From: Macrophomina tecta | Taxonomy: Eukaryota; Ascomycota; Dothideomycetes; Botryosphaeriales; Botryosphaeriaceae | Reading direction: 5' to 3' | DNA length: 64,000 nucleotides | NCBI GenBank assembly: GCA_024180945.1 | Contig: JAKSGN010000002.1 | Span: 186,001-250,000 of the forward strand | Shown here: positions 13,261 to 25,935 of the stretch, in pieces | Numbering within the stretch: the stretch's first letter is position 1 | How the letters are laid out: every line of letters begins with the position of its first letter | The notes under the pieces: model-generated | Databases searched by the model: none | Told to the model about the DNA's origin: nothing | What the model saw: only the letters and a program-made list of their open reading frames with translations | Translations under genes and position numbers: made by a program

Positions 13261-13903
13261 CCGCGCCTAATTAACTAGGCCGGAACCCTCAGGAGGCGCA
13301 GAACCCGAACTAACGCTAGGAGATCTAATAGACTAGAACGACTCTATAATATTATTAGCTAAGGTATCGCTACGTAAACGCTTTAGTGATCGTTCCTCCT
13401 TAGTATTTTTAGGGTTAACCGGACCCCTAGCCTCGCGAGCCGACTTAAGACGGTCTAACTCCTCTAACTTCTCTATGGTTATAGCCTTCTTCGAGAGTAT
13501 TAAATAAGTATAACGCTCTAAGAAATTCTTCTATTTCTCTAAACGAGATAAACGGGCTATTACGGCCTATATAGCCTTACGAGCCTTCTCCCGGTCCGTA
13601 CGCACTTTAGCGCGCGCCCGATTGAGACGGTTAACTAGAGTTAAATATTAGTAATAGTAGAAGACGATAGGAATAAAATATATAGTCCGTAGTATTAAGA
13701 TCTCTACTATCGTAAGTAGTTCGACTACGACGAGTATACTTTCTATAATAGAAAGAACTCTTAATATCTATTCGATACTCCACGGGCTCGCCCTTAGAAG
13801 CTAGGAGTAAATAAGAAGAATAAGAAATGGGTATCTCGTAGCCCTCGTAATTAATACGTTTACCTAGAAGAATCTATTTAGTACGCTTACGTTTCGGAGG
13901 CAT
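13170..13903 (-). pseudogene. Accessory frame of element A, opposite to gag-pol (broken)
   Basis: It starts with an intact ATG at 13903 (MPPKRKRTK, then stop, then ILLGKRINYEGYEIP) about 100 bp inside the 3' LTR and reads back toward the chromodomain. A block YYRKYTRRSRTTYD corresponds to SRYRECARRS in element B. Farther on, a charged, probably coiled-coil half contains RLSRLEK, KLEELDRLKSARG, PVNPKNTKEE and KRLRSDTLANNIIESF, then an S/P-rich end. There are a few stops and one apparent frameshift. The start MPPKRKR is basic and could act as a nuclear signal (inference). Family unknown. Confidence 0.5.
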
Positions 13904-14004
13904 CGTAAAAACTTACCGGAGAAAAGAAAGAAGGAATAAGAAAAACCTAAGATATAGATAAATAAATAAATCTTCGGGTTAAAGATTCTTAAGAGGGGGA
14001 ATAG

Positions 14005-14748
14005 TATTACGAACCCTAGGATATAAGGGCTTTATAACCCCACGGGCGAAAAGCCCGTACGGAAAAAAGACACCGCAGGGGCTAGAGACCTATAAAAATG
14101 ATAGAGCCGTACTACTAGTACGCCCGCACGGGAAAACTAGCCTTAAGGAAAGACGGCGCGTACGGGCCTAGGTAAGGTAATAATAAAAGCCCGCACGGAA
14201 GCGACGCCCGCGCAGTATAGCGACTACCCGGAAGAATAGTAGGACTAAGTTCCCGCAAGGGAAAGACACCTATAGAAAAAGAGTATAGATCTAGGAAACT
14301 AACTTTAGATATAAGAAACGAATAAAGAGAATATCGAATATATCGTCCGCTTATTAGAGTAGAAGTCAGGTTCCAGAAAACAAGCCTTAGCGCCTAAGTT
14401 ACGTAGAACCCACCGGGCCTACTAGATAATAAAGAATTACGACTATCCTCTATAATACTTAGATAATTAAGAATACTAACTATTTACTACTATCTATAGA
14501 TTACTATATATTTTCTATAGTATATAGATATACTTCTTAGATAGCACTTTAACCTACGTAGTTAACTTAAAGTTCTAATATAACCCTATTAGAGGTAATA
14601 AGCCTAACGCGTACCGCGTATCGATATATTACGTAATTACTACTATCGTTCTAATTCTTTACTCTTCTCTTATTCTTTAAGGTAAACCCTTTAGCTACCT
14701 AACCCTGCTAGGCGATTTTAAAGCCTAGTAGAAGAGGCCGCCGTTATA
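14005..14748 (+). repeat. 3' LTR of element A (744 bp)
   Basis: It has the same length and ends as 6490-7233, differing mainly by C/T and G/A transitions. It is preceded by the polypurine tract at 13991-14000 and followed by the ccata target duplication. Confidence 0.9.
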
Positions 14749-17700
14749 CCATAATAAAGTCTAGCGAGATAAATTACTAAGGGCGCTTCGATACTAGTAG
14801 CAACTAAAGTAATTTATAGGGTATATACCTCGCGGCCTTACTTTTAATATAAAGATCGTATTACAAGACTACCCATTATATGGTTCTTCTTAGCCCTAGA
14901 AAGTAGTAGCTTTTTATAATTTATTTTATCATCTTATCTATTTCTTAATAACCGTATACTAGGGCTTTATATATATTCTTTACGAGCTCTTCCCGTAGTT
15001 TAACCGGAACGTAGACTAATTCTAAAAATAAAATTATACTATCTATATTTCTAGTTACTCGGGGGTCATCTTTAAGCTCTTTAATTTCTTAGGTTATTAC
15101 GTTATTTACGTAGGCTTTTTAGATTTTTTACTTCTATTCGTTGCCTTTGAGGCGTATCGCTAGAATGAATAGTCTAACTAGAATAAGCGAGTCGTTTAGT
15201 TCTTTCTTAAGCTATATTTATTCTAGGCTATAAATAGCTATAATTAAGCGGCTACGGCTAGTAGGTATAAAAGACCCATTCTTCTACGTATTAAGTATTA
15301 TAGATTATAGACCTAGCTTCTCTTTAATATAGTCGGCTCGTCTACTTAGCGCGTCTACGTGAGCGTTCTTAGATCCCTTTCTATAGGTAATCTTTATATT
15401 ATAAAACGCTAGCTCTTTAGTCTATTAAATCTATCGATGGTTTAATTCTTTAGTAGTAGTAAAGTGCGAGAGGTTCTTATAGTCGTAGTAGACTATAATC
15501 TAGTACTTAACGCCTTTAAGATAGTATCTCTATTCTTTAAAAGCTATAACTATAGCTAAAAGTTCTTTATTATAGATGTCGTAGTTTTTCTCAATAGGTA
15601 TTATTTTTCTCGAGTAGTAGGCGATAGAATATAGTCTACCTTCTTCGTTTAGCTAACTAAGTACGGCTTCTATAGTATAGTCTAAAGCGTTAGTTTCTAC
15701 CATAATTAGTATATCCGGGTTATAGAGCTCTAGAACTAGTGCTTTTATAAATATCCGCTTTAGTAAGTTAAACGCTTATTATTATCTTTTTTTCTATATA
15801 AACCTATGTTCCTTCTTAGTAATATCGGTTAGAGGTACCGCTATTTTAGCGTAGTTTATAATAAACTTCTGGTAGAAGTTAGTAAACCTAAAAAAGAATT
15901 ATACTTCTCTAACGATCCGCGGTATTAGCTAGTCTCTAATTATATCTAGTTTCTTATCGTCTATACCGATATATCCTAGAATAATAATAAACCCTAGGTA
16001 CTCTATCTTTTAGATATACTACTCGCTCTTTTTAGGGGCTACTTAGAGGTTTTATTTATCTAAGGCTTTTAGGACTTTTCTTATATACTTAGTATATTTC
16101 TTAAGCATCTCCGAGTATATTAGGATATTATCTAGGTAAGCTAAGATAAATATATCTAAATATAGACGTAGGATATTATTAACTAAGCTCTAGAAGATAG
16201 CCGGTACGTTAGTAAGCCTAAAGAGTATTATCGTATACTCGTAATATTTAAATCGCGTTTAGAACGTTATCTTCTATTCTTTCTCTTCTTTAATATAAAC
16301 TAGATAGTAACCTTCTCGGAGGTCTAGTTTTATAAAGAACTTAGCATTACGTAGCTTATTCTATAATTCGTCGATACGAGGTAGTAGGTATTAGTTTTTA
16401 ACTATAATATCGTTTAGCTATTTATAGTCGATATAGAGGCGGAGCTTACTATTCTTCTTAGAAATAAATAGGATAGAATATTCTACTAGCGACTATAAGA
16501 ATCGTATATATTCTTATTCTAGATTTTTATTAATATATTCTCGTAATGCTTCGGCCTCTATCTTAGATAAGGAGTAAATAGACTTAAAAGTAGATTATAT
16601 TCCCGGGAGTAGAAGTATCTTATAATTCTATAGCTAATACTTTAGTAGTTGTTCTTTATCTCTTTCTTAAAATATTCTCGGTATATTCTAGAACTTCTAT
16701 AGGACTATCTCTAATTTTAGTATAGGTGTAGATTAGTTCTTAGTAGGCTTTATAATTTTGCTAAGGTCTGCGCTAACCTTGGCTACCGAAATGCCTTTAT
16801 TATTATAGCTCTTATACCCGAGGGGACTAGTATCTACTTTATCCGGGTAGCTATATTATTTATTAAGCCTCTAGGGGTAGTCTTCTCTAACTAGCTTTAG
16901 GCTATTCTTATTCTTATTCGTAAGGCCTCGTTTCGTATAAGTAAGGGTCTTCTACTCGGTGTTCTTACTAGGTTTTATATAAATTATATAGGCCTTTTCT
17001 TCTCGTCTTATTATAAGTTTTAGCGCTCGGTAGCTAATAGTCTTAATATCTATAGGTACGTTATTATTCTGCTATCTTAGCTCGGAGGTTTCGCTCGGGC
17101 TCTTAGGCTCTAGCGCTTTTTTTTAGCTTTATTAGCTTTTTCTTACTGTTGCGAGGTGGCATCTATAGTATTTATTAGAAAATATAATAGTCTCTATTTT
17201 CTAGCTAATATATAGCTTATAAGTTTTTAGCTATAATATTTCTAGGATAATATTGTATTCGGGGATTATTATTATATCGAGGTTAATCCGTTCTTAGTAA
17301 TTATCGATAGTAAGGGGTACTTTTTCTATCTTAATTCGTATCTAGCTATTTTCGTATTCCGCTAGGAAGCCGTCTACCGTACTTAGCTGATAAGAATAAT
17401 TCTTAGCTTACTAGGATAGTTAGTTCTTAACGATAAACTTAGGGTCGACGAATACACCTTATACGCCGTTATTAATTATAGCCATTGTCTTTTTCCCGTA
17501 GAATATAACTAGAATATATAAAAGTCGATATAAGTTTAATCTAGTAGGTATTATTCTGTTCGCTATACGTGTAATTTATTTAAGGGACTTATCTAATGGC
17601 CCCTTCTAGGGTCTCTATCTAGGAAAGCCGTCTAGTTTTTTAATATAGGTCGTTTTATTATTTTATAATAGATATATTCGTTCTATTCCTTAACTAGGAC

Positions 17701-19673
17701 TAGAGTATCTTTTTATTATATCTATCTACCGTGTTTAATTAGTCATCTCTAGTAGATCCACCCGTTTCGGACCTAATACTAGAAGGTAGGTATATCGTAT
17801 TTTTCGCGAGGTATCTATTATAGGGTGCTTCTATCTATAGTCGCAGTATCGTACTAATAGAGGGTATGGGCTATATTACGAAGGTGCTATAGGTCTTAGC
17901 ATTATTATACCCCCTATATCTCGTTCTCTAGCTAAGATGCGAGTTCGTCGGCCGTCTTAAGTAGTAATTCTTTTTAGGAATTCTAGGTATTATCTTACTA
18001 TACATATACGTATATCTTTTCTTACTATACCTTGTATTGCTACGTTTCGAGGTTAATTATAGGGCCTAGAATCTAGGTAACCGTAGGCTCTAGGCTATTA
18101 GTAATGCGGCGTGTCTCTTCGTATTAGGTTAGGTATTTAGTTATTCTTATAAGTATAGCTTCGTCTTACTATTACTTATTATTAGTTGTACTTAACTCTA
18201 GGATACTATTATATAGTTTTTCTATATCGCTATCGACTAGGTTCTTATCGTTAGAAAAGACTTTAATAAGCTCTTTCTCTATTCTTAGGATCGTATTAAT
18301 GTATCATAGCTTCTTAGGATACTAGCCTATAGCGTTCTTATTACTCTAGTAAGTAGCGTAGTTATCGTCGTAATAGACTATCTAGCTAAGCCTCTAATAC
18401 TTAGGGCTCTAGCTTTCTTCGTATCGCTTATTAAATTCGGCGAAGGGGTTCTCTTACTTAGTAATCGTAGAGACTTCTCGGCTTTTCGATTCTTACGTCG
18501 TGGCTAAGACTTATTTATTCTTCTTAAGGTAGTAGTATATCTTTTTCTAAGTCTTATCGTAGTAGACGTATAGTTCTTTTTCGAATCTTTATTTTTACTC
18601 TAGGGTCTATTCTTTACGTTGTTTTTTTTATAGCCGTTATTCTTTTCTCTATAGTAGTTATCTCTTTTAGGTAGGTCGTTTTAGCGGTTAATATTATCTA
18701 GCTCTATAGTATCTTCCCCTTCCTAAGTATGTCTAGGGCGCGCCGGGCGCGAAGTATTAGCGCTATAGTTTACCTTATACTTCTCGGATTAGCGCTCGAA
18801 GAGGCGGTTATTATATTTAATAGCTAGCTTAATAAGCTCGTCTAGGGTCTTAGAATCGTTTTATATTATAAGTTAGTCTTTAACTCTTTCTTTAAGTCCT
18901 CGGTAGTAGTAATCTATAAGGGTGCGATCGGACTAGTTATCTAAATACGCTACGGCCTTCTAGAATTTTATAGTATAGTCCGCTACTAAGGTCTTCTAGT
19001 AGATATTTATAATAGCTTATCGGGTCTTATTAATCTTATCGAGGTCTCCGAAGCTTTACTTAATTTAAGTTACGAAGTACTTATAGTTACTAAAGACTTT
19101 CTTAGTATTTTCTTTACGTACTTCCAGTTCTTTCTCTATTCGGTCTCTAAGGTAGGGCTCGAACTACTATATTATAATATCGCGAAGGTAGGTAGCTACG
19201 AATATTATCTTTTTATCGTTAGTAGGGAAGTCTCTAGAGTTAAAAAAAAAGTATAGATTAAGTTACGAGAGAAAGGTCTAGAGCTTCTTTTAGTTACTAT
19301 AGAATAAATCTAGCTTAGCCGTCTTTATACTTCTATTAGAAGGTTAAGTCGTTGTTAATACCGGAGTATAAACGGGTACCGGGGTAGAAGTTATTAGAAT
19401 AGCTTAGTTATAAAGTTCGTCTATTTATTAATAGAGCTAGGTATTCTCGTTAGTCTACTTCTAGAGTTATCTATGTAGTTCGCTAATCTAGCCTTATATA
19501 TCTTAAATAACCTAAAAGAGATCGGCTATAGTTAGCTATAGAGAACTATTATTATTTATATCGACGTCGTTTATTATATTACTTAGTTAGTATTAAGTAT
19601 CGGGTAATACTATCTTATTATTAAGTATTTCTTTTCCCGGAACTACCTTTCTTTATAAGAATAGTAGTTAAAG

Positions 19674-20461
19674 TATAACGGTGGCCTCTTCTACTAGGCT
19701 TTAGAATCGCCTAGTAGGATTAGGTAGCTAAAGGGTTTATCTTAAAGAATAAGAGAAGGGTAAAGAATTAGAATAACGATAGTAATTACGTAATATATTA
19801 GTGCGCGGTACGCGTTAGGCTTATTACCTCTAATAGGGTTATATTAGAACTTTAAGTTAACTATAAAGGTCGAAGTACTATCTAAAGAGTATATTTATAT
19901 ACTCTAGAAAAGCTATAATAATCTATAGATTAAGACGACTATTAGATTAGTCGTAGAGTTAAATTATTCTAAGGGTTAGATCTTTACTAAGGCTTCTAAT
20001 CTATAAGTAGGTCGGGTAGACCGCACGTAACTTAGGCGCTAATACCTATTTTCTAGAATCTGACTCTAGTATCGGTTAAGAAAGTATTTTACCGCTAGAC
20101 TATCGTCTCTTAGACCGTATAAGTTATTTAACTTTATTTCGTTTATTTTTCTTAGCCCGAAGCTAGTTTCTAAAATTCGTAATTTCTTTCTTATAGGCGT
20201 TCTTTTCCTACGAAAGTTTAATCTAGTCGGTGTTTCTATAGTCTTACTATACCGCGTGGGCGTTATTTCCGTGCGGGCTTCTATTACTATCTTATCTAGG
20301 CCCGTACGCGCCGTCTTTTCTTAAGGCTAGTTTTCCCGTGCGGGCGTACTAGTAGTACGGCTTTACCGTTCTTATAGATTTCTAGCTCTTACGGTGCCTT
20401 TTCCCGTGCGGGTCTTCTACCCGTGGGGTTATAAAGCCCTTATGCACTGGGGTTCGTAATA
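19674..20461 (-). repeat. 5' LTR of element B (788 bp)
   Basis: This is the partner of 3808-4595. Just inside it, reading on the - strand, comes the block ctttaactactattcttata, which is also found immediately after the 5' LTRs of A and D. Confidence 0.88.
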
Positions 20462-20466
20462 ATTAT

Positions 20467-20957
20467 CGTATTTATAATAAGAATTAATAATTAAATTCTA
20501 AGTTCGTAGTTTAGCTCTAAGAGTCTAATCTAAATATCTTATTTAGTCTCGGGCATCTCTTTAGGTAGTCTAGATATATTACTTAATAACTCTTAAACGA
20601 ATAATACTAGTGCTAGTATTTCTTAGTAAAAGTTATCTAGTAACTAAGCTAGTTTCTTATCCGAAAATCTTATTCTATTCCGAGAGGTCGATCTCTAGGT
20701 AGATATAAGGTGCTTAGGGGGGATAAGCCCGGCTCGGGCCCCCGGATCTATCTACTAGGCTAGGTACGGCCTGGCACGGGCCTAGTTACTTAGTTTATTT
20801 AGTTTTCCGGCTATAAAGTCCATGGATTCGGCCTAAACTTAAAAAGGCTAGGCTATAGACTTTTAGTAAAGACTATTCCGGATAATTTAGCTTATTTAGA
20901 TTCTTAATCGGGGGTCTTATTCCTTAGTAATCTTAGGGTAGAGTATTATTTATAATA
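20467..20957 (-). repeat. 3' LTR of element C, second part
   Basis: The sequence continues the LTR interrupted at 3807. The intact LTR at 26238 onward reads straight through the junction (agattatcgtatttata), so it shows the empty target site of element B. It ends tataata. The internal region follows immediately, with a purine-rich tract on the - strand (about 20960-20980), consistent with this being the 3' LTR. Confidence 0.85.
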
Positions 20958-23900
20958 GTAGGCTTCTCTTCTAAGCGAGTTTCTATAAGCTAACCAGCCC
21001 GTAGCTTATTAGAATATTATTAGTAAAAACGGTCATAGGCTTTAAGTTCTTTAACTATATCTAGGGGTTTCTAGGTGGGTTCTAAATAGCTCTTTTACTT
21101 AATAAGGTACTTAAGTTAGTTTCTTATTTTCTTAATATTAAGGATTTTCTCTACGTAGTATTTAGTAGATTCGTCTACTATAACTAGCGGTAGCGGGGGT
21201 TAGGTTTACCCTAAGAGGGAGTCTTAGGCCGTAGATTCTAGTAAAGATACGTAGAATACTAAGTATATACATATACTACTAGGGAGTTTTAGCTCGTATA
21301 TATAGCTTAAAATCTTACCCTTAATCTTAAAGGGACCGAGTTTCTTAAAATCGAGCTTATTAGTTAGCTATATAGTTATTATATATCTTCTAAGTAGCCA
21401 AACGAGTTAGCTAGGATAAAAGATAGAAGAAAATTATTAATACTTATTAGCTTATTCTTATACGAATTCTTAAGCCTAACGAATCTCGGCTTTTAAATAA
21501 TCTTTTAGATTTCGAAGCTATTTCGTGTAGAGGACTAATTCTTAGTTCGAGAATATATTAGATCTATCTAATTAAATCTCGTACCTTAGATAGAAGCCGT
21601 AGTTAGTAAAAAAGGGCATAACTTTAGTAGTAGCTAAGACTATATTATTATACGCGAATTCTATAAGGAAAAGGTAGTCTACCTAGTTATCTTATTAGTA
21701 GTTAACGTAGGCACGAAGATATTATTCTAGAATAGCGTTAATACGCTCAGTTTAGCTATTCGTTTAAGGATAAAAGGCCGTACTTCGGTTTAGCTTAATC
21801 TTAAGTAAACGTGCTAAGTCTTCCATAAACTTAAAGGTAAAAACGAATTCTTAATCGGTTATCTAATCGTCAGGTAATCCGTATAGCTTAAAAACGTAGT
21901 CTTAATATAACCGTACGAGGTCTTCCGAGCTTGTTATCTCTAAGTAAGAAATAAAGTAAGCTATTTTAGTTAGTCGATCTACGACTACTAGTATAGCGTC
22001 CTTACTTAGTAATTTAGATAGTCCCGTAATAAAATCTAGCGAAATAGAAGCCTAATATCTTTAGAAAATCTTAAGAGATTTAAAAAATCTATAAGATAGA
22101 TATCTTATAGGCTTTATTTATTAGTAAATTTCGTAGTTTCTTATATAACGGCTTATTTCTTTTTAAATAGAGGGTTACTAAAAGTCTTAGGTAATTAACT
22201 CGAGCGTAGTGGCTTATCTAGGATATTCGGCGGTAGAATAATTATACCGGGTACTTATTATTCTTTAGCGTAGTTCTAGATCCTCTAGAATATAGATTAA
22301 ATCATCTATTTCTAGAAGGTTATTCTTAAATTTATAGGTTCCTAAATCTATCTTAGAATACTAGGTTTTCTTAGTACTTAGGGTATTCTTAATATCTTAT
22401 ACGAGCGAATCTTATTCGAGTAGTTATATAATCTTATTTCTTAGCTCTAATTTAATAGAGTTTATTCTTATTATAGCGATTTCGAACTTTTCTTAGCTTA
22501 GAATAGGGGTAATTTCGTTTTCTTTTCCCTCTTTTTTAGGTAGGTCTTCGAATTATCTTATTAAAGCGTCGGCTCTTTAGTTCTTAATACTAGGGCGGTA
22601 GGTTATTCTAAAATTAAGTTCGAATAATTTAATTACCTAACGTACTTATCTTTAGTTTAGGATCTAAGCTTTCTTAAAAGAAAGTAGGTTAGTGTAATCT
22701 GTATAAATAAGAAGAGTTTATCTTAGATTAACTACTTTAGGTTTAAATTTCTTAAGATATTTTACTATTACTAGTAGTTTCTTATCTTTTACGCCGTAGT
22801 TTTACTCCGCAGGGGTTATTTTTCTAGAGTAGTAGACTATAGAATATAAAAGTCTTTTACCGTCCGGGTATTATACCTATTAGCTAAGGATTTCGGATAT
22901 AATAAAGTCTAAAGCGTCCATTTCTAGGACTATTTCTAGGGCCGAATCGAAGTATCTTAGTATAGGCTTAGATGTAAATACTTATTTAAGAGCCTTAAAG
23001 GCATCTTCTTACTTCTTAGTCTACGTAAAGAATAAATCCTTTCTTAGAAGCTTAAATAGAGGCTATATAACTCGCGAGTAGCCTTTAATAAACCATCGAT
23101 AGAAATTAGTAAACCCGAGGAAGAACTATAGATTCTTAATAGTTTTAGGAGTTTTCTAATCTAAAACGGCTTTAGTCTTAGCCGAATCTATAGAGATTTC
23201 GTTCTCGGAGATAACGAATTCTAAAAAGATTATTTATATTATATAGAATTCACTTTTCTCTCTATTTACGAATAGATCGGCTACTTTTAGCTTATCTAGA
23301 ACTTAGTAGACTTATTTCTTATATTCCTTAAGGTTATCTAAATAGATTAATATATTATCGATAAAGACGATAAGGAACCGGTCGAGGTATTCTCTTAGCG
23401 TATCGTTAACGAACTATTAACACGTAGCGGGTATATTAGTTAAGCTAAAAGGTATAACTAGATATTTAAATAGGCCGTAACGAGTATAAAAGACCGTTAA
23501 AGGCTTATTACCTTCTCGAATTCTTATAAGATTAAAGATACCCCTTAGGTCGAGTCTTATAAAGTATTTAGTATCGTTTAACCGCCTTAGACTCTCGTCT
23601 ATTAAGGGTAACGAATACTAGTTTTTCTTAGTTACGGCGTTTAGGCCGCGGTAGTTAATGTAGAATCTTAATCCTCTGCCTAGTTTCTTAATAAAGATAA
23701 TAGGGGACGCGCTCGAGGAATATAAAGATTAAATAAAGCCTTTTCTTAGGTTTTCGTTAAGGTAGAGTCTTAGGGCTTTTAGTTCTAAATTAAATATTCC
23801 GTAGAGAAGGCTAAAGAAAGCTTTTTTATCTTTCTCTAACTTAATTATATAGTTAATATACTAGTATAGGGGTAGCTTATCGGCTTTCTTCTTAGTAAAG

Positions 23901-25935
23901 AATAGTAGGAAGTCGTATAGTTCTTTTAGAATATTATATTCTAATATCTTAATCTTATCTTCTAGATTCTTAATTTCTTAAGCCTTATTAAGGTGTTCTA
24001 GGATATCCTTAAGTTATACGGCGTATAGTTTATAACTAGGCCGTTTAAGGTATTTTCTAAGGGCAGCGAATAAGATTATAGCGTAGTCGAATTCTTAGCT
24101 TATAGCTTAGAATTACTTAGGCTTATTCTTCTTTAGATAGTGCTTTCTATACCGCTTCGAGGTAAACGTAACCTTATTTAAAAGCTAGTTAATCTTAGAA
24201 TTATAGTAATCTAACTAGGATTTTCTAAGAATAAGGGGGTATTCCCCTATCTTAGTAACTTAGGCTGTAATTATCTTAGAATAGTCTTCGAGCTATAGAT
24301 TAATATCTATTTTATAGGTAATTAATCTACCTTCGGATTTACGGCTATCTACGACCTTTATGACTTTAGGTTATATCTTAGTACGTAGCGGAAGCTTATT
24401 TATAAAGGCATAGTATTAGTCTATAAAGACCGTTATAGCACCGGAGTCTAGTATAGTAGACGTAGGTTTTTAGTTTACTAATATCTTTATAACGAGGGAT
24501 TACTTATTTCCTAGATTTAGAACGTATTTTAGCTTATCTTAGATAGGTTCTATAAGCGTAGTATATACTCGTATTATTCCTAGGTACGAGGATAACTTAT
24601 CTAGTAGAGAGAACTAGTTCGAGGTACTTAATCCTTATATAGCCGTTATAAGACTAGGCGTATATCGCTTATCGTCTAGCCTTAGTTATTTTCCGAGACG
24701 TATAGAGTCTAGATCGAGGTATTAGGCTTAGAAGGTTCTCCGGACGTAGTAGCATTAATCTTATTTAGGTTAAACCCCTTAGTTTATTTAGCTTTAGGAT
24801 ATTCTTTTACCTAATATCTAGATTAACCGCAATATACGTAGAGGTTATTAGCCTTACGGTAAGCCTTTCGTATAACTACGTTAAGTTCTATAAGTTCTCC
24901 TTAGGCTTAGTTTTAAGGTAGGGGGGTAGAAATAGAATTAAATAGCGTATTCTTTTCGTATTTTCCCTTATTTTTATTCTTATTTTTATCTTAGTTTAGC
25001 ACGGCTCGTTTCTCTTACTTACGAGTAAAGAGTTAGTTATCTAGTACTATATACTTTTCTACGAACTTCGAGAATTTCTTTAATATTTTACGGCCTATAA
25101 GAAGGTCCTTAACTTCCTCCTTAAGATTACGCTTAAAGTAATAGATGCGTATAGTATCCTCTTACTAACTAAGAATCGTAATAAGCGAAACGAACTTAGA
25201 ATAGAACGTAGCGTAGAATAAGTCTTATTTAAGGTTCTAAATAGCCTATTTAGTTATAGCGTACGAGTTCGAGTTATCGAAAGCGGCTTTTAAAGCCTCG
25301 TAGAAGACTTTAAAGATTAAAAAAGCGAAAATAGTCCCGTTATTTTTAATACGCGGTTAAAACTATATATAGGCGGAGTCTTAAAGGTAAGATCCTACGT
25401 AGAAAATCTTTTAATAATCTGTAGTAAAAACTTATAGATCTGAAGCGAACTTAAGCTAAAGCTATATAGTAAAGACCTTAAATTTAGACCTTTCGCCTTT
25501 AAAAGGCTCGGGATCGGCTACCTTAGGCACCCGTAGGGCCTTAGATAAGGCCGGAGCTAGTGCTTAGGCCGGGGCTTAAGTTAGGTGCGTATTAGCGCTC
25601 GCGAGGAGAAAAGCCATTAGTCCTATATTAAAATAGGCTATATAGTAGTCGTATTTACCCTCGGGGTTTATTTCTAGGATAGAAACACCTAGAGGCTCGA
25701 TCAAGAAGTTAAAATAGGCTATACGGCCTTAAGAGTAGGCTATCGAGTAGGCGACTTAAATATTCTAGAATAGAATATCCTTAGTAGGTAAAGGCAGAAG
25801 ATTAATATTATTTAAAACTAAGAGTTCGTAGAGGTTATTTTAAAGCGTAACCTACGTAAGAATAATAGGTTCGAATATCTTATTTTCTTATATAGAAACC
25901 TTAAACTTAAGAAAGCTAAAGAAAAGCAAGTAAAG

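Larger units (their letters stand above)
6490..14748 (+). mobile_element. Element A: Ty3/Gypsy chromovirus nested in element B
   Basis: Element A is 8259 bp, bounded by two LTRs of exactly 744 bp and a 5-bp duplication ccgta/ccata (6485-6489, 14749-14753) that differs by one RIP-type transition. It interrupts the integrase region of B: joining 6489 to 14754 restores an alignment with A's own integrase near 12130-12180. The order of domains is gag, protease, reverse transcriptase, RNase H, integrase, chromodomain, which defines Ty3/Gypsy chromoviruses. The polypurine tract aagaggggga (13991-14000) precedes the 3' LTR. The element is dead, with many in-frame stops. Confidence 0.92.
3808..20461 (-). 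mobile_element. Element B: Ty3/Gypsy chromovirus inserted in the LTR of C, carrying nested element A
   Basis: Two 788-bp LTRs (3808-4595 and 19674-20461) and a perfect attat duplication (3803-3807 and 20462-20466) bound it. Without element A it is about 8.39 kb. It reads on the - strand. The gag-protease-RT-RNase H part and the start of integrase are at 14754-19673; the rest of integrase, the chromodomain and an opposite-strand frame are at 4596-6489. The whole internal region aligns with element A in reverse orientation, so A and B belong to the same family, although the LTRs of B are 44 bp longer. A polypurine tract (reverse complement of about 4597-4608) precedes the 3' LTR. Stop codons of the RIP type interrupt every frame. 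Confidence 0.9.
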
